In this document: one piece after another, positions 42,628 through 51,328 of the stretch
How positions within the stretch are numbered: position 1 is the stretch's first letter
How the letters are laid out: the number at the start of each line of letters is the position of its first letter
From: CAUZIZ01 sp965222655
Lineage (GTDB): Bacteria; Acidobacteriota; UBA6911; RPQK01; JAJDTT01
Direction of reading: 5' to 3'
Assembly (NCBI GenBank): GCA_965222655.1
Contig: CBDCUP010000022.1
Span: forward strand, 1,860,001-1,924,000
Length of the DNA stretch: 64,000 nucleotides
Notes under the pieces: generated by a model
Seen by the model: only the letters and a program-made list of their open reading frames with translations
Databases searched by the model: none
What the model was told of the DNA's origin: nothing
Position numbers and translations under genes: made by a program

Positions 42628-43881
42628 CTACAAGAAGGCCAGCAAAGGGGCGTTGTTCGCCTTCAAAGAAGCCACATAAATGGCGTCGTCGTAGGGGACC
42701 CGGTTCTTCCAGCAGCGGTAGATTATGCGCAGCCACTTGAAGGCCAAAGAGCGCACCGCGACGTGATGATCTTTCCCTTGGCTGAGCTGCATCTGGTAGA
42801 ACGCTTGCGCCCAGGGGCACCAGTGCCGGGAGTGAGCGGCGAATTCGTGAACGCCCTGGCGGACGAACTTGGGACAGGCCCAACGGTAAGACACGATGCG
42901 GGTCTTGCCACTGCTTCGCAGCAGGGGGGCGATGCCGGAGACGGTCTGTACCTCCGCGGCGCATTGGAAACGATCCCGATCCTCCCCAAAGAGAGTTAAG
43001 AGCCGCGGTCCCAGAGCCTTTCCAGAGCCGGGCAGACTGCTGAAAATGAAATGGTCGGGGTGGTGGTTGAAGAGTTCCTCGATTTTGGCATCAAACCGCT
43101 GGATGGACTCATTCAAGTGCAGGATCTGTCCCGCCAAGCTCTGAGTCATCAGGCTAGCCGCCGTCACAATGGCCGCATCGTGGGTCAGCGCCCGGGCCTG
43201 CTTGATCTCCTCCAGCTTGGAGTGCAACTTTTCGCTGCCCCCCACCCGATGGCTCTTGAGAAAGCGGCGAATCGTGGTCGGCTTGACCCGCTGCAAGGCC
43301 TCAAGGCTGGGCCAACGGTTCAGGAAATCACAGGCCGTCTTCCCTTTGAGCGGGCCGACCCATTTCAGGGCCTGAGGAAAGTAGTTCTTCAAGTTGGCGG
43401 TCCACTGATTGGTCAAGTCCGCGCGCAGATCGACCAGCTTGCGCCGTTGCTCGGACAACAGGCGCAGGGAGCGCACCTCCGGCGATTCGGGTTCCCACAA
43501 TCGAATCCGTTCCCGATGCTTGAGCAGGTAGTCCAGCACCAGATCCGCATCCCTCGGGTCGTCTTTGCCTCCACTGGGATAGAAGGCTCCACGGTAGCGG
43601 CTCAAGGACTTCGGGTTGATCGGGTAGATCAACACAAAATCGTAATCCATCAGCGCATACAGCAGCGCTCCCCGGCTCTGTTCGACGGCGATCGCGACCC
43701 AGCCGCCTCCGCTCCTTTCTCTCAGCCCGTTGATCCAGCTCTGCAGGGCCTCCGGTGTTTGTTTGACGTCGCCGGTCTCGATTTCGCTCGAGCCCGACAT
43801 CCGCAGCGCGTAGGCATGCTCTTGGTCGGCCCAGTCCAGGCCCACCCACACTCCAATGGTCTGCTCCTCAATCGGCTTCAT
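42628..43881 (-). CDS. IS110-family transposase (DEDD/serine type)
   Basis: 417 residues. The N-terminal DEDD RuvC-like domain has GVWVGLDWADQEH (first Asp), IAVEQSRGALLYAL (Glu) and the pair in GGKDDPRDADLVLDYL. The C-terminal Tnp20 domain has IFSSLPGSGKALGPRLLTLF and VQTVSGIAPLLRSSGK, around the catalytic Ser region. IS110 recombinases use a bridge RNA made from the element's own non-coding end to pair target and donor DNA. The ~180 bases upstream of the gene (43882-44065) are non-coding and structured, a fitting place. Complete, ATG 43881. Confidence 0.93.
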   Translation of the reverse strand: MKPIEEQTIGVWVGLDWADQEHAYALRMSGSSEIETGDVKQTPEALQSWINGLRERSGGGWVAIAVEQSRGALLYALMDYDFVLIYPINPKSLSRYRGAFYPSGGKDDPRDADLVLDYLLKHRERIRLWEPESPEVRSLRLLSEQRRKLVDLRADLTNQWTANLKNYFPQALKWVGPLKGKTACDFLNRWPSLEALQRVKPTTIRRFLKSHRVGGSEKLHSKLEEIKQARALTHDAAIVTAASLMTQSLAGQILHLNESIQRFDAKIEELFNHHPDHFIFSSLPGSGKALGPRLLTLFGEDRDRFQCAAEVQTVSGIAPLLRSSGKTRIVSYRWACPKFVRQGVHEFAAHSRHWCPWAQAFYQMQLSQGKDHHVAVRSLAFKWLRIIYRCWKNRVPYDDAIYVASLKANNAPLLAFL

Positions 43882-44212
43882 GGCTCCTCTCCCCTTCTCT
43901 GGTGTTTCGTCGGACGCAAACCGGGGGCGGCGAATTCCTTATAGAAGTCCTCCTGAGCGGACAGCATCTGAGTATTCGTCCAAATCCGGCCCAGGGTCCG
44001 TCCGAAAGTCTGGGCTTAATCGTCCTCCCGATAAGGGTTGGCATTCGTGACGGACCCGAGCGTCCTGGGAGTCGACTATCGAGCTCCCGACTCCACACTT
44101 TTGCACACCATCCACACCTTCCACAAAGAAAGAAAAAAGTAGCAAAAAAGAAAGAAAGGCGGCTACGGCTACTTGCCGCTCCCATCTTCCCGATCTCAGT
44201 ACCTTCCCAACT
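43882..44212. ncRNA. Candidate bridge-RNA region and left side of the IS110 element
   Basis: Non-coding and rich in short inverted repeats, for example ggagtcg/cgactcc around 44069-44095. The 12-mer ataagggttggc occurs at 44031-44042 and again at 44213-44224. Position relative to the IS110 gene matches that of known bridge RNAs; no pairing to a target was verified. Confidence 0.3.
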
Positions 44213-44232
44213 ATAAGGGTTGGCGACGCGGA

Positions 44233-44415
44233 GCGAAGCGAGCTACCCTGGGTCAAGGTCGTTCAAGAAAATGTGCTACCCCGAGGGGGTTATTGCCGAC
44301 CGGAAACGCGTTGGCAATAACGCTTTCAGCGTAGAACAGGCAGGGGGCTTGAACCCAGGGTAGCTCGCTTCGCATTGCAACCCTGGGCTACGCGCAGTAA
44401 CGCCTTCGGCGTAGG
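44233..44415. repeat. Repeat F palindromic unit
   Basis: Perfect 21-bp inverted repeat 44233-44253/44353-44373 (core agctaccctgggt), with inner ttattgcc/ggcaataa. It is followed by ctgggctacgcgcagtaacg, which continues to 44415. The 44383-44415 part is the inverted copy of 42516-42548 with one mismatch, so F elements flank the IS110 gene. Confidence 0.65.
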
Positions 44416-44436
44416 GGATGCCTCCTGAAATCAGGC

Positions 44437-44497
44437 AAGGTTTTGTTCTCGAAGAGGGCCAGCGCTGTCTGGGGGCGGGACTATTGAATAAAACTTG
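44437..44497. repeat. Module C, degenerate copy before the MFS gene
   Basis: aaggttttgttctcgaagag, ggccagcgctgtctgggggc, gggactattgaataaaactt: all parts of module C in order, with several changes. Confidence 0.55.
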
Positions 44498-44536
44498 CCG
44501 AAGCTTGGGGCTTCATTGTGTACTATCCGTAAGGTC

Positions 44537-45868
44537 ATGGACGAGAGATCGGACAAGAGGGTATTCGCAGCAGTCCCTTCGAAAATTCCCCTCTTCCCAG
44601 TCCTGCTGGTCAGTTTTATCGGCTCTCTCGGTTTTAGCATCGTCTTGCCCTTCCTGGTGTTCGTCGTCCTGAAGTTCGGAGGCAACCCCGTCGTCTATGG
44701 GTTGGTAGGAGCCACATATCCGGCTCTTCAGCTCCTTGGTGCACCGCTTCTGGGCCGCTGGTCAGACCGCTATGGCCGAAAGAGGACCCTGCTGATCAGC
44801 CAGGTGGGAACTCTGCTCTCCTGGGGCATCTTCGCCGCTGCCCTATTTCTTCCTCGGACTGTTCTCGCGAGTGTCGAGTCTCCCCTCTTAGGCAGCTTCA
44901 CCCTGACGCTTCCGTTGGCGTTGGTTTTTGTGGCTCGGGCCCTGGACGGTCTCACGGGCGGCAATGTCTCGGTTGCCAATGCCTACGTTGCTGACATCAC
45001 CTCGGAAGAAGAGCGCAGCCGGAGTTTCGGCCGCATGGGTGTCGCCTCGAACCTGGGCTTCATCGTTGGTCCAGCTCTGGCAGCATTGCTGGGAGCAACG
45101 GCTCAGGGTGAGCGTCTCCCTATTTTTGCAGCTCTCCTCATTTCGCTCGTGGCCACCGTTCTCATTGCGGTACGGTTGCCGGAGTCGAACCCCTGTGCCC
45201 TCGAGCACGGCCCGAAGGTCGCCGACCTGAATCGGGTCTTCGGGCATGAACACAAGGCCTGTGTTGAGTTTCAGGACGGCAATAGTGTCAAGCTCAGAGA
45301 CGCATTGAATAGGCCGGGCATGGCGTCCATCCTGGCGCTCTACTTCGTGGTGTTCCTTGGATTCAACTTCTTCTACACGACATTTCCAGTACATGCTGTT
45401 GGGGTCCTCAGCTGGACAGTCATCGACACCGGAGTGTTTTTTGCTACTCTCAGCTTCTTCCTGGTGCTGGTACAAGGTCCCGTTCTGGAACAGCTTTCCA
45501 AGTCGTTCTCCGAGGATCGACTGATCCTCATCGGTAGTCTGATTCTGGGTAGTAACTTTCTGCTGATGTTGTCACACCATGTTGGTGTCATCTACACGGC
45601 GGCGGCGCTCTTTGCTTTGGGCAACGGAATCATGTGGCCTTCGGTATTGTCGCTGCTCTCGAAACTAGCTGGAGAGCGATATCAGGGTGTGGTTCAAGGT
45701 TTTGCCGGTGGAATCGGTGGCCTCGCCAGCGTCCTTGGCCTCGTCCTTGGAGGTCTCCTCTACGAAAGAATCGGAGGGATGACCTTCGCGGTATCAGCAG
45801 GACTCATCTATCTGAGCTCCGTGATTTCCTTACGGCTACTCTCGTTTGCCAAACGGGCTCGAAAGTAA
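44537..45868 (+). CDS. MFS transporter, TetA-like efflux type
   Basis: 443 residues from ATG 44537 and about 12 membrane helices. The MFS loop 2-3 signature is complete, GRWSDRYGRKRTLLIS (about 77-92), and helix 5 carries the antiporter-type motif GFIVGPALAALLG. FARALDGLTGGNVSVANAYVADIT-like sequence after helix 4 is typical of TetA/MdtG drug:H+ antiporters. Substrate unknown. A TTG start at 44495 would take its codons from the module C copy and was rejected. Confidence 0.9.
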   Translation: MDERSDKRVFAAVPSKIPLFPVLLVSFIGSLGFSIVLPFLVFVVLKFGGNPVVYGLVGATYPALQLLGAPLLGRWSDRYGRKRTLLISQVGTLLSWGIFAAALFLPRTVLASVESPLLGSFTLTLPLALVFVARALDGLTGGNVSVANAYVADITSEEERSRSFGRMGVASNLGFIVGPALAALLGATAQGERLPIFAALLISLVATVLIAVRLPESNPCALEHGPKVADLNRVFGHEHKACVEFQDGNSVKLRDALNRPGMASILALYFVVFLGFNFFYTTFPVHAVGVLSWTVIDTGVFFATLSFFLVLVQGPVLEQLSKSFSEDRLILIGSLILGSNFLLMLSHHVGVIYTAAALFALGNGIMWPSVLSLLSKLAGERYQGVVQGFAGGIGGLASVLGLVLGGLLYERIGGMTFAVSAGLIYLSSVISLRLLSFAKRARK

Positions 45869-45911
45869 TGAGTGTATTCTCGAAGTCCGGCAGAGGGGGA
45901 GTCTGAAAAGA

Positions 45912-46016
45912 ATGTTCTCCAGAATAGTTCTAATGACTGTGCTGAGCCTCTGGGCCACCCCTTGTTCGAAAGAAAGCGAAGAACCTTCTCGCAGCGAAGT
46001 CGAGACCAGACAATTT
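45912..46016 (+). pseudogene. 5' fragment of a lipoprotein gene cut by the IS91-like element
   Basis: ATG 45912 opens a short lipoprotein signal, MFSRIVLMTVLSLWATPC, then SKESEEPSRSEVETRQF. The frame then runs into the IS91-like left end (about 46016). A charged linker after the lipid-acceptor Cys is typical of lipoproteins. The 3' part may be the open stretch at 47501-47660. Confidence 0.5.
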
Positions 46017-47500
46017 AGAGTAGGCACTACGTGCCGACGGCCCCTGGCCGTAAAAGGTAGTTTTGGGACGTGGCAGCCGAGGACGGAAAGGGAGGCTACT
46101 TGACACGCTTGCTGGTGGAGAGGAGCATCGCTGCCCATGAGCCGGTGGGGCGGTCCGATCGCCATCGCGGAGATCCTCTTGACGAGCAACAACTTCCAGC
46201 GCTACATCGCCTGGAAAGGGGGACAGGTGCGGCGGGCAGTCCACCACCATGTCTCCCGGATGCTGTCGTGCCGGACCGCGAAACTGGGGCTGCATTTGTT
46301 TGGGTGCTCCAACTGTCCTACCGTCAAGGTCGTACCCCACAGCTGCAAATCGGTCTTCTGTTCCAGCTGCGGGAAGGTCCGCACCGACCAGTGGTGCGAC
46401 GAGCTCCTCTCGGATCTCCTGGAGGTGCCCTATCGGCACTTGGTCTTCACCCTGCCGTGGGAGCTGCGGCTGGTGATCCAGGACAACCGTCGGGTCCTGC
46501 TCAACGTGTTGTTTCGAGCCGCCGCGGATGCTGTCTTGAGTCTCAGCGGGCAGGGACCCACCCCACGAGGGCGCAAGAGCCAGCCCTGGCTGGCGGCCAG
46601 ACGTCCAAGCCGGCGCTACTTGCCAGGCCTGATCATCGTCTTGCACACCTTCGGGTCCGACCTCAAATGGAACCCCCATCTCCATATGATCGTCACCGCC
46701 GGAGGGCTCAACGGCGCCGGCGATCGCTGGCAGGCCGCCCCCCAACGCTATCTCGTCCCGGCCCCCCTGCTGGCTACGGAGTGGAAGTTGAACGTCCTCC
46801 ACGGAGTGCGCCGCGCTCACCAGTCCCAGCCCCTGGTGCGTCGCCGGCTTCGAAGCGACCCCCGACGCCGGATCGAGGTGGACAAGCTCTTGGGGCACAT
46901 TCGCAAGAAGCGCTGGCATATCCTCATCGGTCCGTCGTTGAAAAGTGCCGACCAAGCCGTCCGTTACGCCTGCCGTTATACCAAGCGGCCCGTGATTGCC
47001 GAAGGGCGCATTATCAAGTTCGCTCAGGGCCACGTGACCTTTCGTTTCAAGGACTATCATCAGGACCGGAAGATCCGAGTCCGAAAACTCCCCGTGTTGA
47101 CCTTCATTGACCGTTTGGTTCAACACCTGCCGGAGGTCGGGTTTCGACAAGTCCGTCACTATGGGTTATTCTCGAACATCAAACGCACCAAGCTCCTGAA
47201 GAGGGCTCGTCAACTTTTAGCCCAGAGGAAAAAACGCCGTTCCAAGCCCCAGACGTGGGAGCAGAGGCGCCAGGCAGCGGGGGACAGGAAGCCTCTTTCT
47301 TGCCCGCGATGTGGCCATCCGATGGAGCTTTGGTGCCTTTTATTCGGACCACCCCGTATGATCGCGCAACTGCTTGGGATCGAACCACAGACAAAGGTCC
47401 CTCCCAATCTCTTGCTGACTCGATCACAGGTCTTAGCTGTCATGATTTGACTATTACAGCTCGCTTCGCTTCGCTATCGAAATTCCGAGACTGTTAAGTT
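46014..47500 (+). mobile_element. Full-length IS91-like element
   Basis: Left end: two small hairpins, ggcac..gtgcc and acggcc..ggccgt, at 46023-46052. Right end: gaaattccgagactgttaag, continuing to 47500. Both ends recur in the 125-bp derivative at 4729-4853, which delimits the element. IS91 elements transpose by rolling circle and lack terminal inverted repeats. Confidence 0.75.
46137..47450 (+). CDS. IS91-family Y2 rolling-circle transposase
   Basis: 437 residues. An N-terminal zinc-binding part has CSNCPTVKVVPHSCKSVFCS and CG (about 57-78). The HUH motif is NPHLHMIVTAGG (about 178-189). The double tyrosine is in AVRYACRYTKRP (about 282-293), matching YxxxY. A second Cys pair near the end (SCPRCGHP) is also seen. 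These proteins nick single strands and move by rolling-circle transposition, sometimes carrying adjacent DNA. The gene is undamaged. Confidence 0.93.
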   Translation: MSRWGGPIAIAEILLTSNNFQRYIAWKGGQVRRAVHHHVSRMLSCRTAKLGLHLFGCSNCPTVKVVPHSCKSVFCSSCGKVRTDQWCDELLSDLLEVPYRHLVFTLPWELRLVIQDNRRVLLNVLFRAAADAVLSLSGQGPTPRGRKSQPWLAARRPSRRYLPGLIIVLHTFGSDLKWNPHLHMIVTAGGLNGAGDRWQAAPQRYLVPAPLLATEWKLNVLHGVRRAHQSQPLVRRRLRSDPRRRIEVDKLLGHIRKKRWHILIGPSLKSADQAVRYACRYTKRPVIAEGRIIKFAQGHVTFRFKDYHQDRKIRVRKLPVLTFIDRLVQHLPEVGFRQVRHYGLFSNIKRTKLLKRARQLLAQRKKRRSKPQTWEQRRQAAGDRKPLSCPRCGHPMELWCLLFGPPRMIAQLLGIEPQTKVPPNLLLTRSQVLAVMI

Positions 47501-47660
47501 GAGCCTTTGGGATACCGATTATTCCATGGTCCGCACCCGGATCTACCATCTCACCAACGATCAGCTTTCCATCACGGTTGGTGGACTTCAGCGTGACCGG
47601 CCTTTCGATCTGAATGAAGCCCCAGCTGGCAGCGAGACTGAGCTGCAGCTTCATTTGGTG
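47501..47660 (+). other. Possible 3' fragment of the interrupted lipoprotein gene
   Basis: Directly after the IS91-like right end one frame reads SLWDTDYSMVRTRIYHLTND, then QLSITVGGLQRDRPFDLNEA, before entering repeat A5. The opposite strand is also open (RPVTLKSTNRDGKLIVGEMV), so the coding strand is not certain. Confidence 0.3.
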
Positions 47661-47667
47661 CCTACGG

Positions 47668-47785
47668 TTGGCGGAGGTGGGTTCGGTCTCCAGGCCGAAG
47701 TCTTCCGCTTTCGAGCCATTCAGCTCGAAGCTCCTTCGAGCCATTCAGCTCGAAGCACGGCGGCTTGGAGACCGTAGCCATGTCC
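47668..47785. repeat. Module A copy 5 with a duplicated inner hairpin
   Basis: The arms gtgggttcggtctccaggcc and cttggagaccgtagccat surround a loop in which a 22-base hairpin unit (47710-47731) is repeated exactly at 47735-47756. A C-type tail follows (gaagttttctttcctgtacg). Confidence 0.7.
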
Positions 47786-47910
47786 TCGCGGCTGAAGTTT
47801 TCTTTCCTGTACGATCCTGCGCAACCGCCCGAAACTCGTATTGATGTCGGCGTCAGCGAACCCTAGACTGGAGTTGTCCACGATGACAGATCCAATCAAG
47901 GGGGCGGAAG

Positions 47911-49785
47911 ATGAGCAAGACGATCCGATTGACGACGGGCCAGGCGCTCGCTAGATTTCTGCAGAACCAGTACAGCCAGCGGGACGGAAAGCGGCAGCGG
48001 TTGATTCCCGCGATGTTCGGCATCTTCGGCCATGGGAACCTCTCTGGGATCGGCCAGGGTCTCATGGAATACGGCAGCGAGATCAAGTTCTATCAGCCCT
48101 TCCACGAACAGAGCATGGTGCATGCCGCGGTCGCCTACGCCCGGGCGAAGCGGCGACTGTCGACGTTTGCGTGCACGTCCTCGATTGGTCCAGGTACGGC
48201 CAACCTCTACACCGGAGCCGCCGGGGCGACAATCAATCGAGTTCCTGTCCTGCTCCTCCCCTCCGACCACTATGCAACTCGTCGCCAGGGCGTCGTGCTG
48301 CAACAGCTCGAGCACCCTGTGAGCCCGGACATCGGGGTAGCGGATGGTCTACGCACGGTAAGCACGTACTTCGATAAGATCACTCGTCCGGAACAGATCA
48401 TCTCATCGCTTCTGGACGCCATGCGGACGCTCACGAGCCCGGCCGATGCCGGTGCCGTCACCCTTTCAATCTGTCAGGGTGTACAGGCCGAAGCGTTTGA
48501 CTATCCCGAGGACTTCTTCAATCCACGGACCTGGCGTGTTGAGCGCCGACCGCCCGAGCCCGAGGCCATTGGCGACGTCGTCGCATTGCTGAAGCAAGCC
48601 CGGCAGCCCGTCATCGTTTCCGGCGGCGGCGTTTACTACTCTGAGGCGGAAGCCGAGCTTCAAGCGTTCGTCGAAGAGTTCGGCGTTCCGGTGGTGGAGA
48701 CATTCGCCGGCAAAGGCACGATCCCAGGGGACTCCGAGCTCGCTCTCGGTGGGATGGGGATGTGTGGAACCTCGGCTGCGAACTCGATTGTTGCCCAGGC
48801 GGATCTTGTTCTCGCAATAGGTACACGTCTCGCGGACACCCTTACGTGTTCGCAGTCGATCTTCCGCAACCCCAAGGTACGGTTTGCGTCGATCAACGTT
48901 AGCAGTCGAGATACCGTAAAGCAGGCCGCTCTGCCGGTACTGGCGGATGCCAGGCTGGCTTTGCTCGAACTCTCGGACGCGGCGCGCGAAGCCGGGGTGA
49001 AGACGAACCCCGCATGGTTGGAAGGGGCACATAAGGCGAAGACCGCCTGGACGAATGAGGTCGCTCCCTCGATTGCGGCACCCGAGAAGGGGACGCTGAC
49101 GCAGAGTCAGGCGCTTGCAATCGTCAACTCGGAGGTCGGCGAGAATTCGATCGTCGCCGCGGCGGCGGGGAGCCTACCGGGCGATCTGCACAAACTCTGG
49201 AACACCACCGGAGGAAAGTACGTCCAAAACGAGTTCGGATTTTCCTGCATGACCTACGAGATTCCCGCGGGAATTGGCATCGCGATTTCCCAGGAATACT
49301 CGGAAGTGTGCGTGTGCATCGGAGACGGAACCTATCTCATGAACATGAGCCCGTTGCTGACCGCCGTCCGGGAGAACCTCGATCTGACGGTCGTCATTTT
49401 TATCAACGACGGCTATCAGATTATCCGCGACCTGCAGGTAGCTACCACCGGCGACGGCTTTGGGACGGAGTTCCGGGCGCGCAACGGCGGCCGTGACCAG
49501 AGTGGTGAGTACCTTCAGATCGACTACGTGAGGAACGTCGAGAGTCTCGGTGCCAAGGTATTCCCAGCGATCGACGCGCCGAGTCTGCGCGAAGCCCTGC
49601 GCTCTGCACGGCAGCAGAAAGGTCCCGCCGTCGTCACGATCGTGGTAGACCGACACACCACTTCCATCCCTGGGAAGTACGCGTGGTGGGACATCGCACC
49701 GCCCGAAGTCTCGAATGATTCGGAGGTGCAGAAACTAAGAGACGAGCACGATAGAGGCGCTCAGAGCATTCGCTACCACCTCTGA
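47911..49785 (+). CDS. iolD: 3D-(3,5/4)-trihydroxycyclohexane-1,2-dione acylhydrolase
   Basis: 624 residues, the normal IolD length. A ThDP-dependent enzyme of myo-inositol catabolism: it opens the ring of 3D-trihydroxycyclohexane-1,2-dione to 5-deoxy-glucuronate. The N-terminal part has FGIFGHGNLSGIGQGL, FHEQSMVHAAVAYARAK with the ThDP Glu, and CTSSIGPGTANLYTGAAGAT. The ThDP/Mg site near the C-terminus is CIGDGTYLMNMSPLLTAV ... INDGYQ. Good RBS (ggcggaag). No other iol gene is in the window, so the pathway must be elsewhere or the enzyme is recruited for another 1,2-dione. Confidence 0.93.
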   Translation: MSKTIRLTTGQALARFLQNQYSQRDGKRQRLIPAMFGIFGHGNLSGIGQGLMEYGSEIKFYQPFHEQSMVHAAVAYARAKRRLSTFACTSSIGPGTANLYTGAAGATINRVPVLLLPSDHYATRRQGVVLQQLEHPVSPDIGVADGLRTVSTYFDKITRPEQIISSLLDAMRTLTSPADAGAVTLSICQGVQAEAFDYPEDFFNPRTWRVERRPPEPEAIGDVVALLKQARQPVIVSGGGVYYSEAEAELQAFVEEFGVPVVETFAGKGTIPGDSELALGGMGMCGTSAANSIVAQADLVLAIGTRLADTLTCSQSIFRNPKVRFASINVSSRDTVKQAALPVLADARLALLELSDAAREAGVKTNPAWLEGAHKAKTAWTNEVAPSIAAPEKGTLTQSQALAIVNSEVGENSIVAAAAGSLPGDLHKLWNTTGGKYVQNEFGFSCMTYEIPAGIGIAISQEYSEVCVCIGDGTYLMNMSPLLTAVRENLDLTVVIFINDGYQIIRDLQVATTGDGFGTEFRARNGGRDQSGEYLQIDYVRNVESLGAKVFPAIDAPSLREALRSARQQKGPAVVTIVVDRHTTSIPGKYAWWDIAPPEVSNDSEVQKLRDEHDRGAQSIRYHL

Positions 49786-49797
49786 CCTGAAACCTGG

Positions 49798-50104
49798 ACG
49801 TGGCGGCGGTCTCCAGGCCGCCCTGCGACGAGCCAAGAGGTTCGAGGGAAGAATACTTCGGCCTGGAGACCGAAGCCACGTCCGAGTTTCAGCTTAGTCT
49901 CGCCCCCACCGAGTTGGCCTCATTCGAGAAAGAAACTTTCGTCATTTCTAGCTACGAACATCGAGAGCTGAGTGACGCTTGTAGCACGGGCACTCCTGCC
50001 CGTCGGTGTCCTCGACGGACAAGAGTGCCCGTGCTACAGGTCACTGCTCTGTCATTTGGCGGGGCCTGCATGATCTCCTGGCCAAATGAGTTTCAGCTTA
50101 GGGG
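49798..50104. repeat. Composite of modules A (copy 6), C, B and C, in reversed order
   Basis: A copy 6 is at 49798-49881, C reversed at 49887-49938 (gagtttcagcttagtctcgc ... cattcgagaaagaaactt), B copy 2 at 49981-50037, then a C end (gagtttcagcttagg). Relative to the arrays at 18905 and 59310, B and C are inverted. Confidence 0.75.
49981..50037. repeat. Module B copy 2
   Basis: Hairpin gtagcacgggcactcctgcc / complementary arm ending gtgccc gtgctac, loop around cggtgtcctcgacgg. Confidence 0.75.
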
Positions 50105-50127
50105 TGAGCCCCCGGCCCTGGCGATAG

Positions 50128-51003
50128 CTAGCGATTCAGCTCGACGATGTAGGCGCGGAGAGATTTGAGGCTGGAAAGATAATCGTCGTGTGGAAATTGG
50201 CTTCGATAATCGCTGTCGGCGAATCCCTTGCCTACCAGGACCAAAGGGATCCGGTAGTTATTCGCCACCTCGTAGAGACTGTCGAAATGGTCCAGCAGAG
50301 AGGGCTCTTGTTGTTTCGAAGAGGCCACACAGACCAGGTTGACGGGTTCTTGCTCCACCATTGTGGCCATTGCATCCAGGGGGACATTCTCACCTAGTTT
50401 GAGACATTCCCAACCTTCGACCTCCAAGGTTCGGGCGATGGCGTTGATGGACTGGTTACACATGTTCTCGGGAGCTCCGCAGAGACCTGTCTTGCCGTTG
50501 AGACGGCGTCGGATGACCCGGGGGAAGAAGCTGTACATGGCCTCTTCCAGGTTGCTTCCAACCAGCCTTTCCTGGCCTTTGACGAGCTTCCCCGTCAAGA
50601 CCGCCTCCTGCGCGGTTTCTGCCAAGGGAATAATCACGTCGTCATAGAGTTCCACCAGGGTCATTCCCCTGATGTAGAGGCGCTCCAGGAGATCCTTGAT
50701 CCTGACACTCTGGTTCTGGATGGCCAGATAAAGGATCGAATCCCGCACCTTGTCCAGCTTCTTTTGATTGACGTTGACCTCGATGTCCGGATCCTCCCAG
50801 GGCGCGAAAGTCAGGAGACCGGTTCCTTCGAACCTGTGTTTGGTCTGGAAGTCCCGAATGTCCTGGACCTGGAATCGGCGATGACCGCCAGGCGTTCGCT
50901 GGCAATGGAGCTGACCTGCGTCCGCCCAGCGCTTGATCGTGGATTCGCTCAGATTCCACATCTGGGCAAGTTCGCGGGTGGAATAGGTCCTCTCGTCGGA
51001 CAT
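50128..51003 (-). CDS. MerR-type regulator with a B12-binding-like domain (CarH/CarA-like) lacking the ligand His
   Basis: 291 residues. N-terminal MerR-type helix-turn-helix: YSTRELAQMWNLSESTIKRW, followed by GGHRRF. A helical linker/cap follows (about 75-175). The C-terminal Rossmann-like part has INAIARTLEVEGWECLKLGE, then NLVCVASSKQ, as in cobalamin-binding domains. CarA/CarH repressors use such domains to sense B12 or light. The usual ExxH/DxHxxG site is here ENMCNQSIN, so the axial His is missing. It may have lost cobalamin binding or bind another ligand. Stand-alone gene. Confidence 0.82.
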   Translation of the reverse strand: MSDERTYSTRELAQMWNLSESTIKRWADAGQLHCQRTPGGHRRFQVQDIRDFQTKHRFEGTGLLTFAPWEDPDIEVNVNQKKLDKVRDSILYLAIQNQSVRIKDLLERLYIRGMTLVELYDDVIIPLAETAQEAVLTGKLVKGQERLVGSNLEEAMYSFFPRVIRRRLNGKTGLCGAPENMCNQSINAIARTLEVEGWECLKLGENVPLDAMATMVEQEPVNLVCVASSKQQEPSLLDHFDSLYEVANNYRIPLVLVGKGFADSDYRSQFPHDDYLSSLKSLRAYIVELNR

Positions 51004-51216
51004 CAGTCTGATCTACTATTTTGGGAAGACCCAGCCCCCTGCAGAAGACAACAACGCCAGCTTTGAGGGAGCCAAAAATGATCATAGGCAGTTCGCTGAA
51101 AGAAGTCAATGGACCAATTTCCAGGTTTCCAATCGCCGCTTGAAAGTTGCCAATTCTCAACCGATTGATGGCCGGGATTCCGAGAGGAACCGGTGCTGCG
51201 TTGTCGTCAATCAAGC
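51004..51216. other. Spacer between the CarH-like gene and panC
   Basis: About 210 bases without a gene; the promoter of the CarH-like gene should lie here. No clear operator seen. Confidence 0.4.
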
Positions 51217-51328
51217 CGGATGGATCGGGCGGGATGAATCAGGCCGGATGAATCAGGCGGGATGAATCAGGCGGGATGAATCAGGCGGGATGAATCAGGC
51301 GGGATGAATCAGGCGGGATGGATCAGCA
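51217..51328. repeat. Minisatellite of a 14-nt unit overlapping the panC stop codon
   Basis: About eight copies of gggatgaatcaggc (variants ccggatggatcggg and gggatggatcagca at the ends). The copy at the panC end encodes LIHPA and the stop, so the array seems to have grown from the last codons of panC. Confidence 0.85.

Noticed and set aside
44495..44536. TTG start for the MFS gene
   Set aside because: Would encode residues from a module C repeat; ATG 44537 starts at the family N-terminus.
51217..51328. CRISPR-like array
   Set aside because: Units are 14 bases and contiguous, without spacers; it is a minisatellite. The same holds for 35978-36076.
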